A stretch of 64,000 bases of DNA from Chrysopilus asiliformis. Its lineage: Eukaryota > Arthropoda > Insecta > Diptera > Rhagionidae. The notes below the pieces were generated by a model. It did not search any database, was not told the origin of the DNA, and saw nothing but the letters and a program-made list of their open reading frames with translations. The stretch covers positions 94,994,991 to 95,058,990 of the forward strand of contig OZ035961.1 in NCBI GenBank assembly GCA_964034945.1, in the 5' to 3' direction. Below, piece after piece: positions 10,430 to 21,838 of the stretch. Both the position numbers and the translations under genes were made by a program. The stretch's first letter is position 1. Each line of letters opens with the position of its first letter.

Positions 10430-10890
10430 GCAAAACATATTTTTGGAATTTGGACCTCTGGTTCATAATCACAACCCCAAAAACCCTACAATACTCATTG
10501 TCACCAAAATTATTGCAATTTTTCATTTTTGCGTCCGCCATCTTGAATTTTGAAAATTTTATAACGGGTTTGTCATCAGCGACCTCGAAACCTCTGTAAT
10601 ATCAGTTTTTCTGAAGAAAAATGAGAAAAGGGATATTTTCGTTATATTAACAGGACCGTCAGTATCGAATTTTGAAACTCTAACACCAGATTCGTGATCA
10701 CCGACTCTGAAAACTCTCCTCATGCCAAAAAATCAATGTTTCAAAACATCAACCCCCTACGCACCCTCCGTTTACCACCTTAGGGATTGAATTTCGAGAA
10801 ACCACGTTTTATTGAGCCTCTACCTCATGGATTAAACATACTGTGAAAATTTCAGATTGCTAGCTAGTCCACCCCCCAATAAGGAGTCCC
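10430..10890 (+). repeat. Copy of the approximately 122-bp-unit dispersed repeat family
   Basis: Two units with the core GAATTTTGAAA (10541 and 10666, about 125 bp apart) are each followed by a TTTGTGATCAGCGACC-like segment and a TTCC/TCTGAGGAAAAATGAG-like segment, then CGTTAT...AACAGGACC. The same unit occurs at 23150-23480, 38570-38830 and 52200-52570. The tail (AATCAATGTTT then CCCCTACGCACCC) also matches the 23.5-kb copy. Confidence 0.7.
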
Positions 10891-12270
10891 CTCTCCCGCT
10901 AATATTTAGCCGTCGGAGGGATTTTTTTTGCTGGTTTCACCATTAGATTGGTTGTATCTTTACGTATCTTACGTGTCACTAAAATCTATGTCAACGGTTG
11001 TGTCACTAAAATCTAGGAGACGGTAGGGTAACATAATGAGGTAGGTTTGTGAAGTGTATAGGTTGGAGACTCTAGTCCACATACTTTACTTATTTAAAAA
11101 AAAAGAAGTCGTCCCTTCGCAATAATATTCTTTTTACATCAAAAATAGTCTATTTAACATATTTTCTTCGCATCGTTCTTGAATAAAGCAAGCTATTTAA
11201 AAAGAGTTTCAGATTTAATTCTCATGCGGTACATAAATCCCAACAGAAAGGTTAATGTACTACAACAGGACATTTTTTTTGCACAACAAAGTCATAGTTA
11301 ATTAATATTTCTCACGTCTAAAAATTTAATTTACGAGTGAGAAATGCTTAGAATGGATATGAGAAATAAGGAAATAAGGAGGGTAACAGGAAGTTATAAT
11401 ACTAAACCGCAACACTCAATATCAAAGGAAATTGTATGCGGTGCACATTTTGCATTGCGAAAGGATTCTTATGTCAACAAGCAAACAGGGAGTTGCTTTG
11501 CTCTGCCACATCGTAATTATAATAAGGAAACGGAAGCAATTCCTTAATTTAGTCGAAAGCAGAAATGTACAAATCGCACCTGCAGTAAGGGTTGAATTGT
11601 TTACTACCAAAGTCGTATGTGTATTGTGCACTCGCTCTAATAAATATTCACTAAGAATAATAGCGCCGCGCATCCAACAGAAACAATCTTTTATATAAAC
11701 AGATAAACTTTATGGATTAAATCTTTGCTTAGATACCGAATACTTTCTAGGGGTTATTGCCTTAGACTTTTTTTTTCTTTGTTTTTCCCCCGTTCTTTCA
11801 ATCTAAAAGCATTTGAAATATCGATTTTTTTCTGGCCTCAAGTGTTTTTCCTTCCGATAATTAATGGGAAGTTTGAGGTTAAATTTCCTGGGGGGCTTTC
11901 GTCTTTGCCGAAGTTTTTATTTCATTGTTTGCTCAAGAGTAAGAAAAGATAAAAAATGATGGCAGAATGAAATTTGTCTGGTTGCGGAAGTAAAATTTTA
12001 TGTTGGTCTAAGACGGAAGGGATGCTGTTATAAAAATTAGGTCAAAACATGAATCGAATGTTTGATAAGTTGCTGAGGCAACATAAAGTTAAGATTTTGA
12101 CATAAAAAATTATTTGTACGTCGATTTAATGATATTATATCCTAGTTATTGAAATTGCTTCCAGGTTTCTAGGGGTGAAAAATCTCGAGAGTTTTAACGA
12201 AATTCAAATCTAAAAGGTCGATAGTATTTTAAATGACGACCACGATAATAGATTTTAGGAACTTTTATAA
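10890..12270. other. No gene identified; short overlapping ORFs only
   Basis: This is AT-rich sequence. Short ORFs at 11344-11698 overlap each other in different frames on both strands and show no domain, composition or family resemblance that would make one credible. Confidence 0.4.
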
Positions 12271-12271
12271 T

Positions 12272-12773
12272 AAAACATAACAAAAGCTATAATTGCCAAT
12301 CTGGCAATCATTGGAGAGCCGTATGGTGATATTCGTATCAAAATTCGAAAAGTTGTACCAAAATTCCACTTTGAAGTCTAACTTTCCAATAAGATTTTTT
12401 AAAATTTATTCCAATCGGATTTTGATGTATGGAAGTTTTATGTAGAATAATATCCTAAATAACTTTTGTTCTTGCACTTTTTTTGATAAGATACACCGTT
12501 TTTGAGATATTCCTAATGGTCCATTTTTGCTCATAAACGAACTTGGCCTTGCATTTTACGAAAAACGAATCTGCGTAAAATTTCAAGTCTCTAGCTCAAT
12601 CCGTGCGTCCGCAATCTGCGCCACAAACGGACGGACAGACATGCTAAATTAAAATTTTTTTTATCATTCTAAACACACTGGTGTAATTCATTTTTGTGTG
12701 TGATAACGGGATCTTGGCGTTACAAATGGTAAGGCAAATTTAATATACCCTTTGGTTTCACGATACGGGTATA
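12272..12773 (+). repeat. Dispersed repeat family A, about 500 bp, most complete copy
   Basis: This matches the inverse of 42376-42892 almost throughout: AACAAAAGCTATAATTGCCA, the CACCGTTTTTGAGATATTC block, TAGCTCAATCCGTGCG, GACGGACAGACATGC, ACACTGGTGTAATTCATTTT, and the end ATACCCTTTGGTTTCACGAT then ACGGGTATAA. Partial copies are at 51477-51690 and 62493-62668. The terminal sequence has an inverted TATACCC/GGGTATA pair. I could not define a TSD, so the mechanism is unknown. Confidence 0.85.
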
Positions 12774-13789
12774 AAAATTCTTGATCTTACAATTCTTAGT
12801 CAATAGAACTTTTCCCGTCGCTCAATTTTTTTGGTCCTCTTTCATCATTTATAAATTCTGGAAAGGCAAATTTTTTCATCAAAACTAGAATTGGTTGTTT
12901 CTTTTTTTTGCTTCATTTCAGACATCCTTTCACACTCTCGACTCGCCCAAACAAAAATCTTTTCACATCCCCACCCACCCATCGTGTCCCGGATCGAATC
13001 AAGATAAATATTCCAAGAGATCTTCCGCAGAGATCAGCAACATAAAAGAAATTAGCATACTTGATAGATACTTGAATCTTTACAAATTTTTCTGTGAAAA
13101 GAATTTCGTGCTAATTAAAAACTTTTTAATTGCTCTCATATCGACCTCTCTCATAATCATACAACACTTTTTTGAGTTTTTTTTACGCAGAAGCGAATGA
13201 AAAAATGTTCATATTTCAACAACAAACAAAAATGGGAAAAGCAAAATCTTTCTTGTCTCCCTGGGGATGCAACTTTAAGGGAAATTATAAAATTAGAATC
13301 AAGCGTCTGCCTTGTTCAATTTAATTCAAGAGGATTTAAAGGGAGTTATTAAATATAATTAAGTCATCGTGTACAGCTATAAATTTATGAGATATACGTT
13401 TGTAAGATTTCTCGAGAAGATAATTTTTCATTTTATGCGATGGGAAATTAGAAGATGAAAGGAACATACCGAAATGTTAAATGCGGTAATCTTTGGGTAA
13501 TTATGATTTAAATTAATATCAAATATAAGCAAGATCGCTTCTTTTAATAACAAACGTGTGGTTATTGATAAAATAATAGCGAAATCTTTGGCTTAAATTA
13601 AAGTCTAGTATTTTTTTTTGAAAGTCTGTGGTTTTTTCTCAATTTATGGAAGTGGGAGTTAAAATCGAGATACCAAAATAGTCAAAAAATCACATGATTT
13701 TCTATACAGCACATGATTTTCTATACAAAATCTACGTTGTATAACCGACGAATAAAATTTTAGTTTAAATAAAACTATGAATTCTTAAT

Positions 13790-14040
13790 TCACAAAATCT
13801 GAAATATCTCGATAACGGGTGAAGATATCTATTTACGATAAAAGGAAAAAATGCAGAGAATTTGAATATCTCTATTTTTTTTAACTATTCCTTTTCGAAA
13901 ACGTCAGTTTGAAAGCAATTCGCAAAAATCTAATTTTTTACATTTTAATGAAAGTATCTCAATAACGGTAAAATATATGCATAACGGTAAAAGACAAAAT
14001 TGTGGAGAATTTCTCATTAATTCTTATACTAATTCATCTC
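13790..14040 (+). repeat. Dispersed repeat with ATATCTCGATAACGG motif
   Basis: The run GAAATATCTCGATAACGG, then ATTTACG(A/G)(T/A)AAA, and AGCAATTCGCAAAAA recurs at 60128-60270. Further ATCTCGATAACGG motifs occur at 13966 (ATCTCAATAACGG variant) and 14470. Flanking 12780-13790 shows nothing recognisable beyond a duplicated CACATGATTTTCTATACA (13691 and 13709). Confidence 0.6.
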
Positions 14041-14043
14041 TTA

Positions 14044-14406
14044 AGGTGCCGCTCCACATGAGAGTAAATACGCGAGTAACTCTCAAAAACTCTCTAGAGT
14101 TACTCGCAGGAGGTTGTCCATTTGAGAGTTAATTTCGGCGATTTTTCTGTCACTACTAGCGAAATCGAGCTTCTAGCTTCTAGCGTTCTCGAGAGCTTCT
14201 AGCGAAATTCGTATCTGGCGAGCTACTCTCCGAGAGTTCAGTGGAGGCCTGTCGACTAGAGAGTAGAATCACTTTTGACAGCTCGCAGAAACTAGCTCGC
14301 GAGTTTTTGCGAGTTTCTGCGAGCGACTCTCAGAGACGTGTCCATTTGCGAGTAGCTGCTATCGAGAGGTCCTCACCGGCATTTACTCTCATGTGGAGCG
14401 GCACCT
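14044..14406. mobile_element. 363-bp MITE with perfect TTA duplication (Harbinger-type)
   Basis: The TIR AGGTGCCGCTCCACATGAGA continues to AGTAAAT and is a perfect inverted match of the right end (14381-14406). TTA flanks it at 14041-14043 and 14407-14409. The interior is packed with GAGAGT and GCGAGT motifs in both orientations (for example around 14090 and 14310), giving heavy internal pairing. No transposase is present. Perfect ends suggest a fairly recent insertion. Confidence 0.92.
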
Positions 14407-14616
14407 TTACATACAACCAGCAAAAGTCGTTATTTCTCGAGATAATCGCTAAAAACTGATTTTTTTTAGATATCTCGATAACGGCTTGAGATACGCAGTT
14501 CTAGTAAAATACAAAAATGTTTTTCCGTACATCTCCAAGTTTAAGATGTTTTGTATTTGACTAGAACTGCGTTTTAAACAGCGAAAATCGAAATAACGAT
14601 TTTCAAAAAGCCACGA

Positions 14617-14722
14617 CTAACAGACAGACAGGCAGACTGGCAGGCAGACAGACAGACAGACAGGCAGACTGGCAGGCAGACTGGCAGGCAGACAGACAGA
14701 CAGGCAGACTAACAGACAGAAA
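14617..14722 (+). repeat. GACAGACAGGCAGACTGGCAG microsatellite
   Basis: About 105 bp of GACA/GGCA/GACT tetranucleotide units lies directly upstream of the 14729-14964 element. It is similar in kind to the array at 8101-8585. Confidence 0.9.
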
Positions 14723-14728
14723 GACGTT

Positions 14729-14964
14729 CGTCGGCTTAAAGTGAAATTGTGCTAAGTCCATTACACCAAATTTACCAGAAGAGCAATAAAAACCTTGTTG
14801 AATCGTTTTAATTCTCTTTCAATAACACTGAGTTTTCTTTAAATGAGAATTAAATTGGGCTCAGTTTTCTTTAAATGAAAATTAAAATGATTTAACAAGA
14901 TTTTTATTGCTCTTCTGGAAAATATGGCATAATGGACTTAGCACAATTTCACTTTAAGCCGACG
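14729..14964. mobile_element. 236-bp MITE with 4-bp CGTT duplication, family C copy 1
   Basis: The ends are CGTCGGCTTAAAGTGAAATT and the exact inverse, flanked by CGTT at 14725-14728 and 14965-14968. The whole element is a near-palindrome: GCTAAGTCCATTA, AGAAGAGCAATAAAAACCTT and TGATTTAAC-like segments mirror across the centre. The centre holds two copies of TTTTCTTTAAATGA. The sister at 16291-16549 also has a 4-bp duplication (ATAT), so the 4-bp target size is supported twice. Confidence 0.92.
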
Positions 14965-14969
14965 CGTTT

Positions 14970-16290
14970 TTGTTGTTTTGCTCTAATCGACTCAAGAGTG
15001 CTCGGGAAATAAGTTGTAGGCAAAATTAGGAGGTCGAAAACTTTCATGATCCGGTATAAGCCGGACTCGGAAATTTGTCCGGGTCAGACTGGTTTCCGGC
15101 TTATACAGGTGTTACAATGCACTTAATTACAATTCATACTATACGTAGTTTTTATGAAGATAGTAAAAATCGGTTTATCATTTCTTCTTACCGTTCCACA
15201 GGACCTCGAATTTTCTGCCTGATTTCTTAATTTTCAATGTTAAACTTAAAAAGTCGAAAAATTAAGAAAAAACAATTTGACCTGAATAAATAACGTCTAT
15301 TTCATACGCTGCGCTGGGCAAGTTTTGCCATGCTGCTCGAAGGTCAAATAAAAAACAGTTGGGTTCTGATGAAAAAATTAGAAACTCGTTGCTGTTTTTA
15401 AAATTAATGGTTTTTGAAATGTCGTAAACAGTATTTATTCATTTGGCCTCCATTTCATACGAGTTATTTTTCAAATGAGATTTTCCTTTTAAAAATTGAA
15501 GCTCGTCATAGTCCGCTTTAGACTTTTTTTTAAATCTGTCAGTGATTTGTATAATAGGGCAGTGAAAATAGCTATATTGGGATGTGAAACGAAATTATCC
15601 TGTGCTATGCTGGAATATGAAATTCCCGGAAAATTGCTCTGCATATGGAATAAACGCGAATAAATACTATATATTTCTTTGCCATAATTTTTTCTCTGTG
15701 CGAGTAATTTTTACAAATTTAGCGAGTGAATGTTTACAGCGTATAATTAACTTTTCGCTCTAAAAGCTTAATATATTAAATTAAATAGAAATGAACATAC
15801 TTGCCACTCATTGAAATAAATATATGTATATCTTCGAATCTGGCAATAAGTTCAACAGAGAGAAAATAAGGGTTTGTTAGATCTACATATATTTGTCAGG
15901 CGCAAAAATGGCAGTCATTACATCCAAAAACCATTTGCTCTTAGCATACAAGGAAATTAAATAGAGAATTCACCAGAAATATTATTTTGGAACACATCCT
16001 GCAGATACAGATGTATTTAAGTATTTCCCAATTAAAAAGTTATTAAAAGTGTGGAAAACTGAAAAGTTGTAAATAAACAAACATTTATTCCCCAGCTTTT
16101 AAACTCTGAATAATTAGAAAGGAAATGTGCTTCAGTTGATTGTATGTAAAATCAGTTTTTGTAGATTTTAGCATGATTGAATGCAAAGAGTATTTTTAAT
16201 CAAATTTGCATCTGAAAGAGATTTGTATGTACGAAAAGTGTAAATATGCATTTACAATTCATTTTAAATAAAAAAAGTAATTCATGATAT
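14970..16290. other. No gene identified
   Basis: The stretch contains a CCGG-rich segment at about 15048-15115 (GATCCGGTATAAGCCGGACT and a partly inverted GGCTTATACAGG), possibly a remnant of a pogo-like end. The rest is AT-rich with no credible ORF. Confidence 0.4.
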
Positions 16291-16549
16291 CGTCGGCTAA
16301 AATTGAAATTGTGCTAAGTCCATTTGGTATAATTTTCCAGAAGAGCAATGAAAACCTTGTTAAATCGTTTTAATTCTTGTTCAATAACACTGAGTTTTCT
16401 TTAAATGAGAAAAATTGGGCTCAGTTTTCTTTAAATGAGACCCTGTTTTCTTTAAATGAAAATTCAAATGATTTAACAAGGTTTTTTATTGCTCTTCTGT
16501 CAAATTTGGTATAATGCACTTAGCATAAAAGTGAAATTTTTACCTGACG
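16291..16549. mobile_element. 259-bp MITE with 4-bp ATAT duplication, family C copy 2
   Basis: Ends CGTCGG and inverted CGTCAGG, flanked by ATAT at 16287-16290 and 16550-16553. It aligns with 14729-14964 along its length (GAAATTGTGCTAAGTCCAT, AGAAGAGCAATGAAAACCTT, TAACACTGAGTTTTCTTTAA). The centre has three copies of TTTTCTTTAAATGA against two in the sister copy, so length differs mainly by one central unit. Confidence 0.9.
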
Positions 16550-17530
16550 ATATTATGTTTGCTATTTGCCCCCACTTTTCATTTCATAATTACATTAACG
16601 ACTTTCTCTGTTATTTTTTAAGTTAGACATGATAATGTACCAGTGAGAAGTTGGTTTAGTGGGCAAGGCATTCAGCTTGCCCGTAAAGAGCTCGGTTTTG
16701 ACTATTACTACGAAAACGTTATTAGAAGACGCTTCAAAATCCAACAAAAATGAAAAATCACCTCAAAAATTTTAAGATTTACGAACATTTGAAGATTTTT
16801 GGAACCCCCGTTCCACATGACTTCCTCCGCCACCATCAGATTATGCCACTGTATTGGATCAAAGGTCCTGGATTCAATTCTAGCGAGTGATTTTTTACAG
16901 GATTTTTTTTTAAAGTTTTTACTTATTAGTTTGTTTGTTATGGTCAATTATTGTAACCTTATTTGGACTTACTATTCCACTCATCCGATTGACTCGAAAA
17001 TTTGCACTCATACGGAAAACGATGACAATGCAATATGTATATATGTATGTGCAAGAAGAAATAAAATAGTGACCCGCAGACGCCATTTTGCCCGAGCCCA
17101 AAAAACGACTACCCATTGTAGCAAAAACTCTCAGCACAATTATCTCGATTTTACCTTTGAATCTAAATCCCTACGTAAAATTATTTTATTTTTAGTGCAC
17201 CTGTTTTTTAAAAAAAAATAGTGAAACCAAAGATTAGATTACTATAGATAGGCAACACCAGAACTTTTCATAGAACTTTTAAAAGGCATGGAAAACACTG
17301 TAGGGTTGTGAATCTCAATCGAGTAACGCATATGATTTAAACATTTCTATTGATTTTTTGACAGTTAAGCGTCAAAATATAAGGGTATTCTAAAGAATCT
17401 ATTTCTCTCAAAATTTGTTCAAGGTCTCCGATCTTCATTTACCTAATCTTTGGCATATAAGTAGCCGAACCCACCGTAGTGCCTCCTCGCTACAAGTCAG
17501 TTCAAGCTTAAAGCCTGCGGCCAGGACGAC
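16550..17530. other. No gene identified; fragment of a dispersed repeat
   Basis: ACTCATCCGATTGACT near 16978 followed by a CATACGGAAAACGATGACAA-like stretch resembles 52213-52270, so a piece of that repeat lies here. An open frame at 16799-17221 shows no family resemblance and runs through low-complexity and repeat sequence. Confidence 0.4.
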
Positions 17531-17536
17531 TATTAA

Positions 17537-18565
17537 CCCCTGGAGCCCAATTAACGCAATGCGAACGCAACTAAAACGCACAAACTGTCACGCAGCGCAA
17601 CATTTCAGCGGCAGAGCCCAATGACATCTCGTGAACTAGTACAAGTGACATACTATAAAGTTGGCAAAATTACAAAAATGGATAATTTTGAAGCGATAAT
17701 TTCTGTGGTCACAAGTTATAAGGGCTTAAGTCGAATTTCTTGATTTTTCAGGAGAAGCATTTTAATATTTATGAAACTTTAACTGTCGGTTGCAAAAGGG
17801 TATCAAACCGAATTTAAAAATCTATAACTACAAAATATTATGAAAAGTAAGCTTTTTACGATTCGTTTAATCTGGTTTATTCAAACTTAATATTTTCAGA
17901 GAAATTAAGGATTATTTTACTTTAGCCACTCTTTCAAAACTTTTTCATATCTTAGAAATGGCTACAATCAATGGCTAAAGTCAAGTTAAGCCCCTAAAAA
18001 CCTATACTCCGATTTGAAAAAAAAACTAAAACAGACTTTAGCCTGCTCGTTTCGGAAAAATTAAAACCGAAGAATGAACTAATTCGACTTAAGCCACTAT
18101 ACCACGTGCAAAAACGATCAAATCAATGCAGCTTCGCGCCCATAAGAGTGGATTAAGTCTATACAAAAATATATGGGATCTGACTTTAGCCGTTCTTCTA
18201 AATGCAACTTGGAAATTTTTTGACTTTAGCCATTTGATGTAGTAGCCTATAACGGTCAAAAATGGTCGTAGAAACTAACGGGTTAGTAAAATTAAGAGCA
18301 TTTTGGAAGGAGAACACGATTCTGTAAAAACATTGAAAACGGCTAAAGTCGAGTTAGGCCCTTACAACTTGTGACCACATATTTGCTTTATTGGTCTTTA
18401 TCTTTGTTATTTGCACTAAGGCTATCAATTTTTTGTAGGTGCGTTCTCTGCGTTCACTGTAGCTGCGTTCTCTGCGTTCACTGTGCTCACTTCAAATGAT
18501 TTCTATGGGAAAAACTTGTAAGTGACAGTTTGTGCGTTCGCGTTGCGTTCATTGGGCTTCAGGGG
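17537..18565. mobile_element. TAA-flanked Harbinger-type element, interrupted by a second element
   Basis: Ends CCCCTGGAGCCCAATTAACG and inverted CCCCTGAAGCCCAATGAACG, flanked by TAA at 17534-17536 and 18566-18568. Outer parts match 52574-52996: TGTCACGCAGCGCAACATTT, AAAAATGGATAATTTTGAA, TGGTCTTTATCTTTGTTATT and TTGTAAGTGACAGTTT. The 674 bp at 17705-18378 is a later insertion absent from that relative. A short tandem GTGCGTTCTCTGCGTTCACT duplication lies at about 18440-18480. Confidence 0.9.
17705..18378. mobile_element. 674-bp TIR element nested in the 17537-18565 element
   Basis: The ends GTGGTCACAAGTTATAAGGG and inverted GTGGTCACAAGTTGTAAGGG match for about 20 bp. They are flanked by ATAATTTCT and ATATTTGCT, a likely 9-bp duplication with two mismatches. 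The empty site at 52730-52750 (GATAATTTGCTTTG) shows the state before insertion. Motifs like GGCTAAAGTC and GACTTTAGCC recur at least five times inside. A 9-bp target fits Mutator-like elements, but no transposase is present. Confidence 0.85.
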
Positions 18566-18569
18566 TAAG

Positions 18570-21050
18570 AAATATGCAAACACTTCAACTCACTTGCAAC
18601 CACGATGGCGGGCTGCCCTCACCGAGCAACGGGTTGCCCGGCTGGCAGTTTTGGTTAGCCTTACATGGGGGTAATTTTTTTTTTGTCACAGGTGAAATCA
18701 TCCGTCTAGCCGGTTACCATGTTTTTTGCTGTTGATGGGTGCTAAAACCTCTCAAATTCTGAAATCCCTATGAATTGGTTTGTATTAATCCATGCTAACG
18801 CAGAAATACTGCAGCACACATGTAAGGGAAAAAAAGTATTATAATATCGACGATTTTGATTCTATCTGATGAGAATAAAACACTACCATTCTCAACATGG
18901 GTTAATGTTTTTTCTAAAGTCATCCCCATCACAAATGTTCTGACAAAGTTAGTCGACCCCTTACACGATTTTATCATAACAAAAAAAAACGACATGCCTG
19001 CAATTCGAATCCGTAAGGCAAGACAAGATATCAGAAAGTTGTTGAACCCATATTTTGACCATTCAATTCTTATTACGTGACGTTGGAAATGGTTATCCTT
19101 TAGACTGTCTGTCGAAACGACCAATCGTGCGACAATGAGGCCGTATCGATTCACTCGAAAAATGAAATAAATTTCAAGCGATAGAAGGATGGTCCTTCCT
19201 AAAATATGGCTTCATGGATCCACTTGAAAAAACATGTTGTACACATCACACATATATAAGGGGATTTTTCGCCAAATTCCAAAAGAACGTAAGAATAAAA
19301 CAGCGAGAAAATAGTTGTTAACTTTATACTATAGAAGATGCTGTTGTACGATATTGTCAGATATCTGATGTCCTTAAGTGTCCAATTTACTTTCCTTGTC
19401 AACAGTTTATGTAGGTCAACAGAGAGCTCTCGAAATGTTATTCATTTCATTCGAGCTTCAAACATTCATAAAGAAGGATATCAGAAAACACCACCCCAAC
19501 GCTGGAAGCGACCCCAGGGCCATCAAAGATTACACTCGTCGAGAATATTTGGAACATGGTAGGTTTTCTCGGGTGGTGAGAAAAGATTGCGAGAAAACGG
19601 TGCCATTACCATCCCTAAGAAAGGATGCATGAAACTGATATGAAATTGCCATAGTTTCAGTGGCGCCATTCTGGTGGTTCTTCGGCGCCCATGCGAAATT
19701 CCAAACAACATCGACTGTAAAAAGGCTGAAACTTTTCTGTAAGGACACAAACGAAAATTTTCGCAAACATTTTTCGCAAACATTTTTCGCCCATCAAAAC
19801 ACTTTTCCCTATTGGTGGGAAATACCAACGACCAGGAGAATTTTAGTTTTGCAACTAGTAGTAGGAATGTTGAATAATAATGACAGGAATCAAGTTATAT
19901 GGCGGCTTTTTTTTATTTGTTTATTCCAACATAGTAAATATCCTCGTTATGTTTCTCTAAACGTACTTGTATTTTCAAAGGACGAGTTCCACAGCTTAAT
20001 GGAAACTTTTTTTTCCCCCGGTCTCGTCAAGTAGACGTTTTCATTTTTGCTGCCATTTTACATACGTCTTGAAAAATTGATCCTGTTTTATTTATACCAT
20101 CATGATTCCCTTCTGTGTTTTCTCTTCATTTCTATTATTTCTTTATCTGCAAGTTTTGCCATTTCCTTTCTCGGCTGCAAGGTTTTCCGCTCGTCCTTCA
20201 AAGCTTCTTAAATGATGAAAGCTGATTCCGTATGGAGGAGAAAAAAAATTTATTGACCGTTCGTGCCATGTTTTGGCAAGTGGCTTTGATATTTTTGGTT
20301 AACGAATTCTTGTACAACAACTGATGGTGGATTTCGTTTTTTTTTTCTTAGACGCCCTTAATTGTTATTCTGTTTGCTTTGTGTATTGGGTTAGCGAAAT
20401 GACCGCAATAAAATATTGTTTTTCGTTTGGGGTATCGTCCTGGGTGAACAGCAACTAAACGGGTTTATTGAAATCCAGCTCCCATCGATTTATGATTTGG
20501 ACCTACAACATTTTGTCCCCCAAACTATATTATGTTCTACTACTGAATTAGAAGTTTTAGTGTAACATGTATTCAATTTATGTTTTTAATACATATTTTA
20601 CGATTCCTTTCACCAGGGCTATATTTTGCTATCATATCCAAGGAATTACGGAAAATGCCCTTTGGCGGGCAATCGTGGAAAAGGTCAAAGGTTTCGCAAA
20701 CTAAATTATGTTAAAGAAAAAAAAATAATTTGTTATCGCTTTTTTACAATTACGACAATATGGGGCGAATTCTTACGATATTGCCTGCGGAAAGGTTACG
20801 AATTTGAGTTTTGATCAAACGATTTTGAGTAAGTATCCTGTGGCTCTTCAAAATTTAGGTAAATTTAAGTAAACACAAAACTTTCTTCTGCAATATTTAA
20901 TTTCGGATAAATATGTGAAAAATAAATGTTTTTTTTCAAATATCTCAAGAACCGCTAAAGATACGTAAAATTTTATATCCTTTAAATCCGAAAATCAAAC
21001 TCACCGCAATTCTTAACTCACCGAAAAGCCTTTTAATCGAAAATCCATTA
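18570..21050. other. No gene identified; several short ORFs without recognisable family
   Basis: Open frames at 18856-19080 (plus; WVNVFSKVIPITNVLTKLVD onward) and 19378-19632 (plus; ALEMLFISFELQTFIKKDIR onward) have a somewhat protein-like composition. They lie in different contexts, are not joined by obvious splice sites and match nothing I know. The 19523-20034 region has overlapping frames on both strands. At 20905-20985 a fragment of the repeat seen at 9590 is present. Confidence 0.35.
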
Positions 21051-21144
21051 GGGAGATGTCACACTGGCCAATCAGCTCCTGCAGCTGCTTGATCCCGACA
21101 TCAGGTCGGGCAGCTGCAGGAACTGATTCGATCAGTTAGCGTCA

Positions 21145-21789
21145 GGGTTGGGACTTGAGGATGTGTAAAAGGTACTATTTTTGCCCAAAAATAGTACTAG
21201 ATTGAGATAATGTGGTACTAGATTTTTTTTAACTATCGTACAACCCAAATCGTTTTTTATGCTTTTTACATAGGAGTCAAGAGAAATCTAAATCTCGTAA
21301 TTTTAGAAGAAAATCCTTAACCCATATGGATTGACTTTTGCACTGTAAATATAACCGTTCCCGGTCAAAAAATACTCTAGAAAAACTCCAAAAACCAATA
21401 AAAATTGTCTAGATGTATTTGTTTTAAATTTTCGCTTTTATTTCAACTTTAAATTTTTGTATAAACTCCATCTAAAAACTTAAATTTCGAGAAATATTTT
21501 GAGCTATTGCTATATAAATCATATTTCCATGGCCTACGATTGATTTTCATATCTCCCTTAATAAGACGAATTCAGTAGTCTTTAATTAAAGAGTTGTGGC
21601 GGGATCATTTGAAAAAGTATTTTTTTTCTAATAAAGTGATGTATTTTTAAAGGGAGCTATAAATTCAAATAAAATCATATTCTATATAAACCATGAAAAG
21701 GTACCAGATTCATGGGCTGTGGTACTAGGGTACTAAATGAGTCAAAAAGGTACTAGATCTAGTACATAGGTACTAAAGTTCCAACCGGG
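21145..21789. mobile_element. About 640-bp element with GGTACT motifs nested in the 21051-22366 element
   Basis: The left end (CA)GGGTTGGGACTTGAGG and inverted right end CCCGGTTGGAACTTTAG are similar. GGTACT(A/G) occurs near both ends many times (21170-21225 and 21700-21778), as if the subterminal regions were built of this motif. A CAGGGTT start would suit a hAT element, but I find no 8-bp duplication, so boundaries and class are tentative. Confidence 0.55.
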
Positions 21790-21838
21790 ATCAGCTGACC
21801 TCAAACGTCACTGGGATCAGCTGACCTCAAACGTCAAA

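Noticed and set aside
16799..17221. 140-codon plus-strand ORF
   Set aside because: It overlaps minus-strand frames and repeat-derived sequence, ends in poly-Lys/Phe and has no recognisable domain.
19338..20034. Overlapping ORFs on both strands considered as a possible gene
   Set aside because: Frames overlap without splice-consistent joins, and no product resembles a known family.
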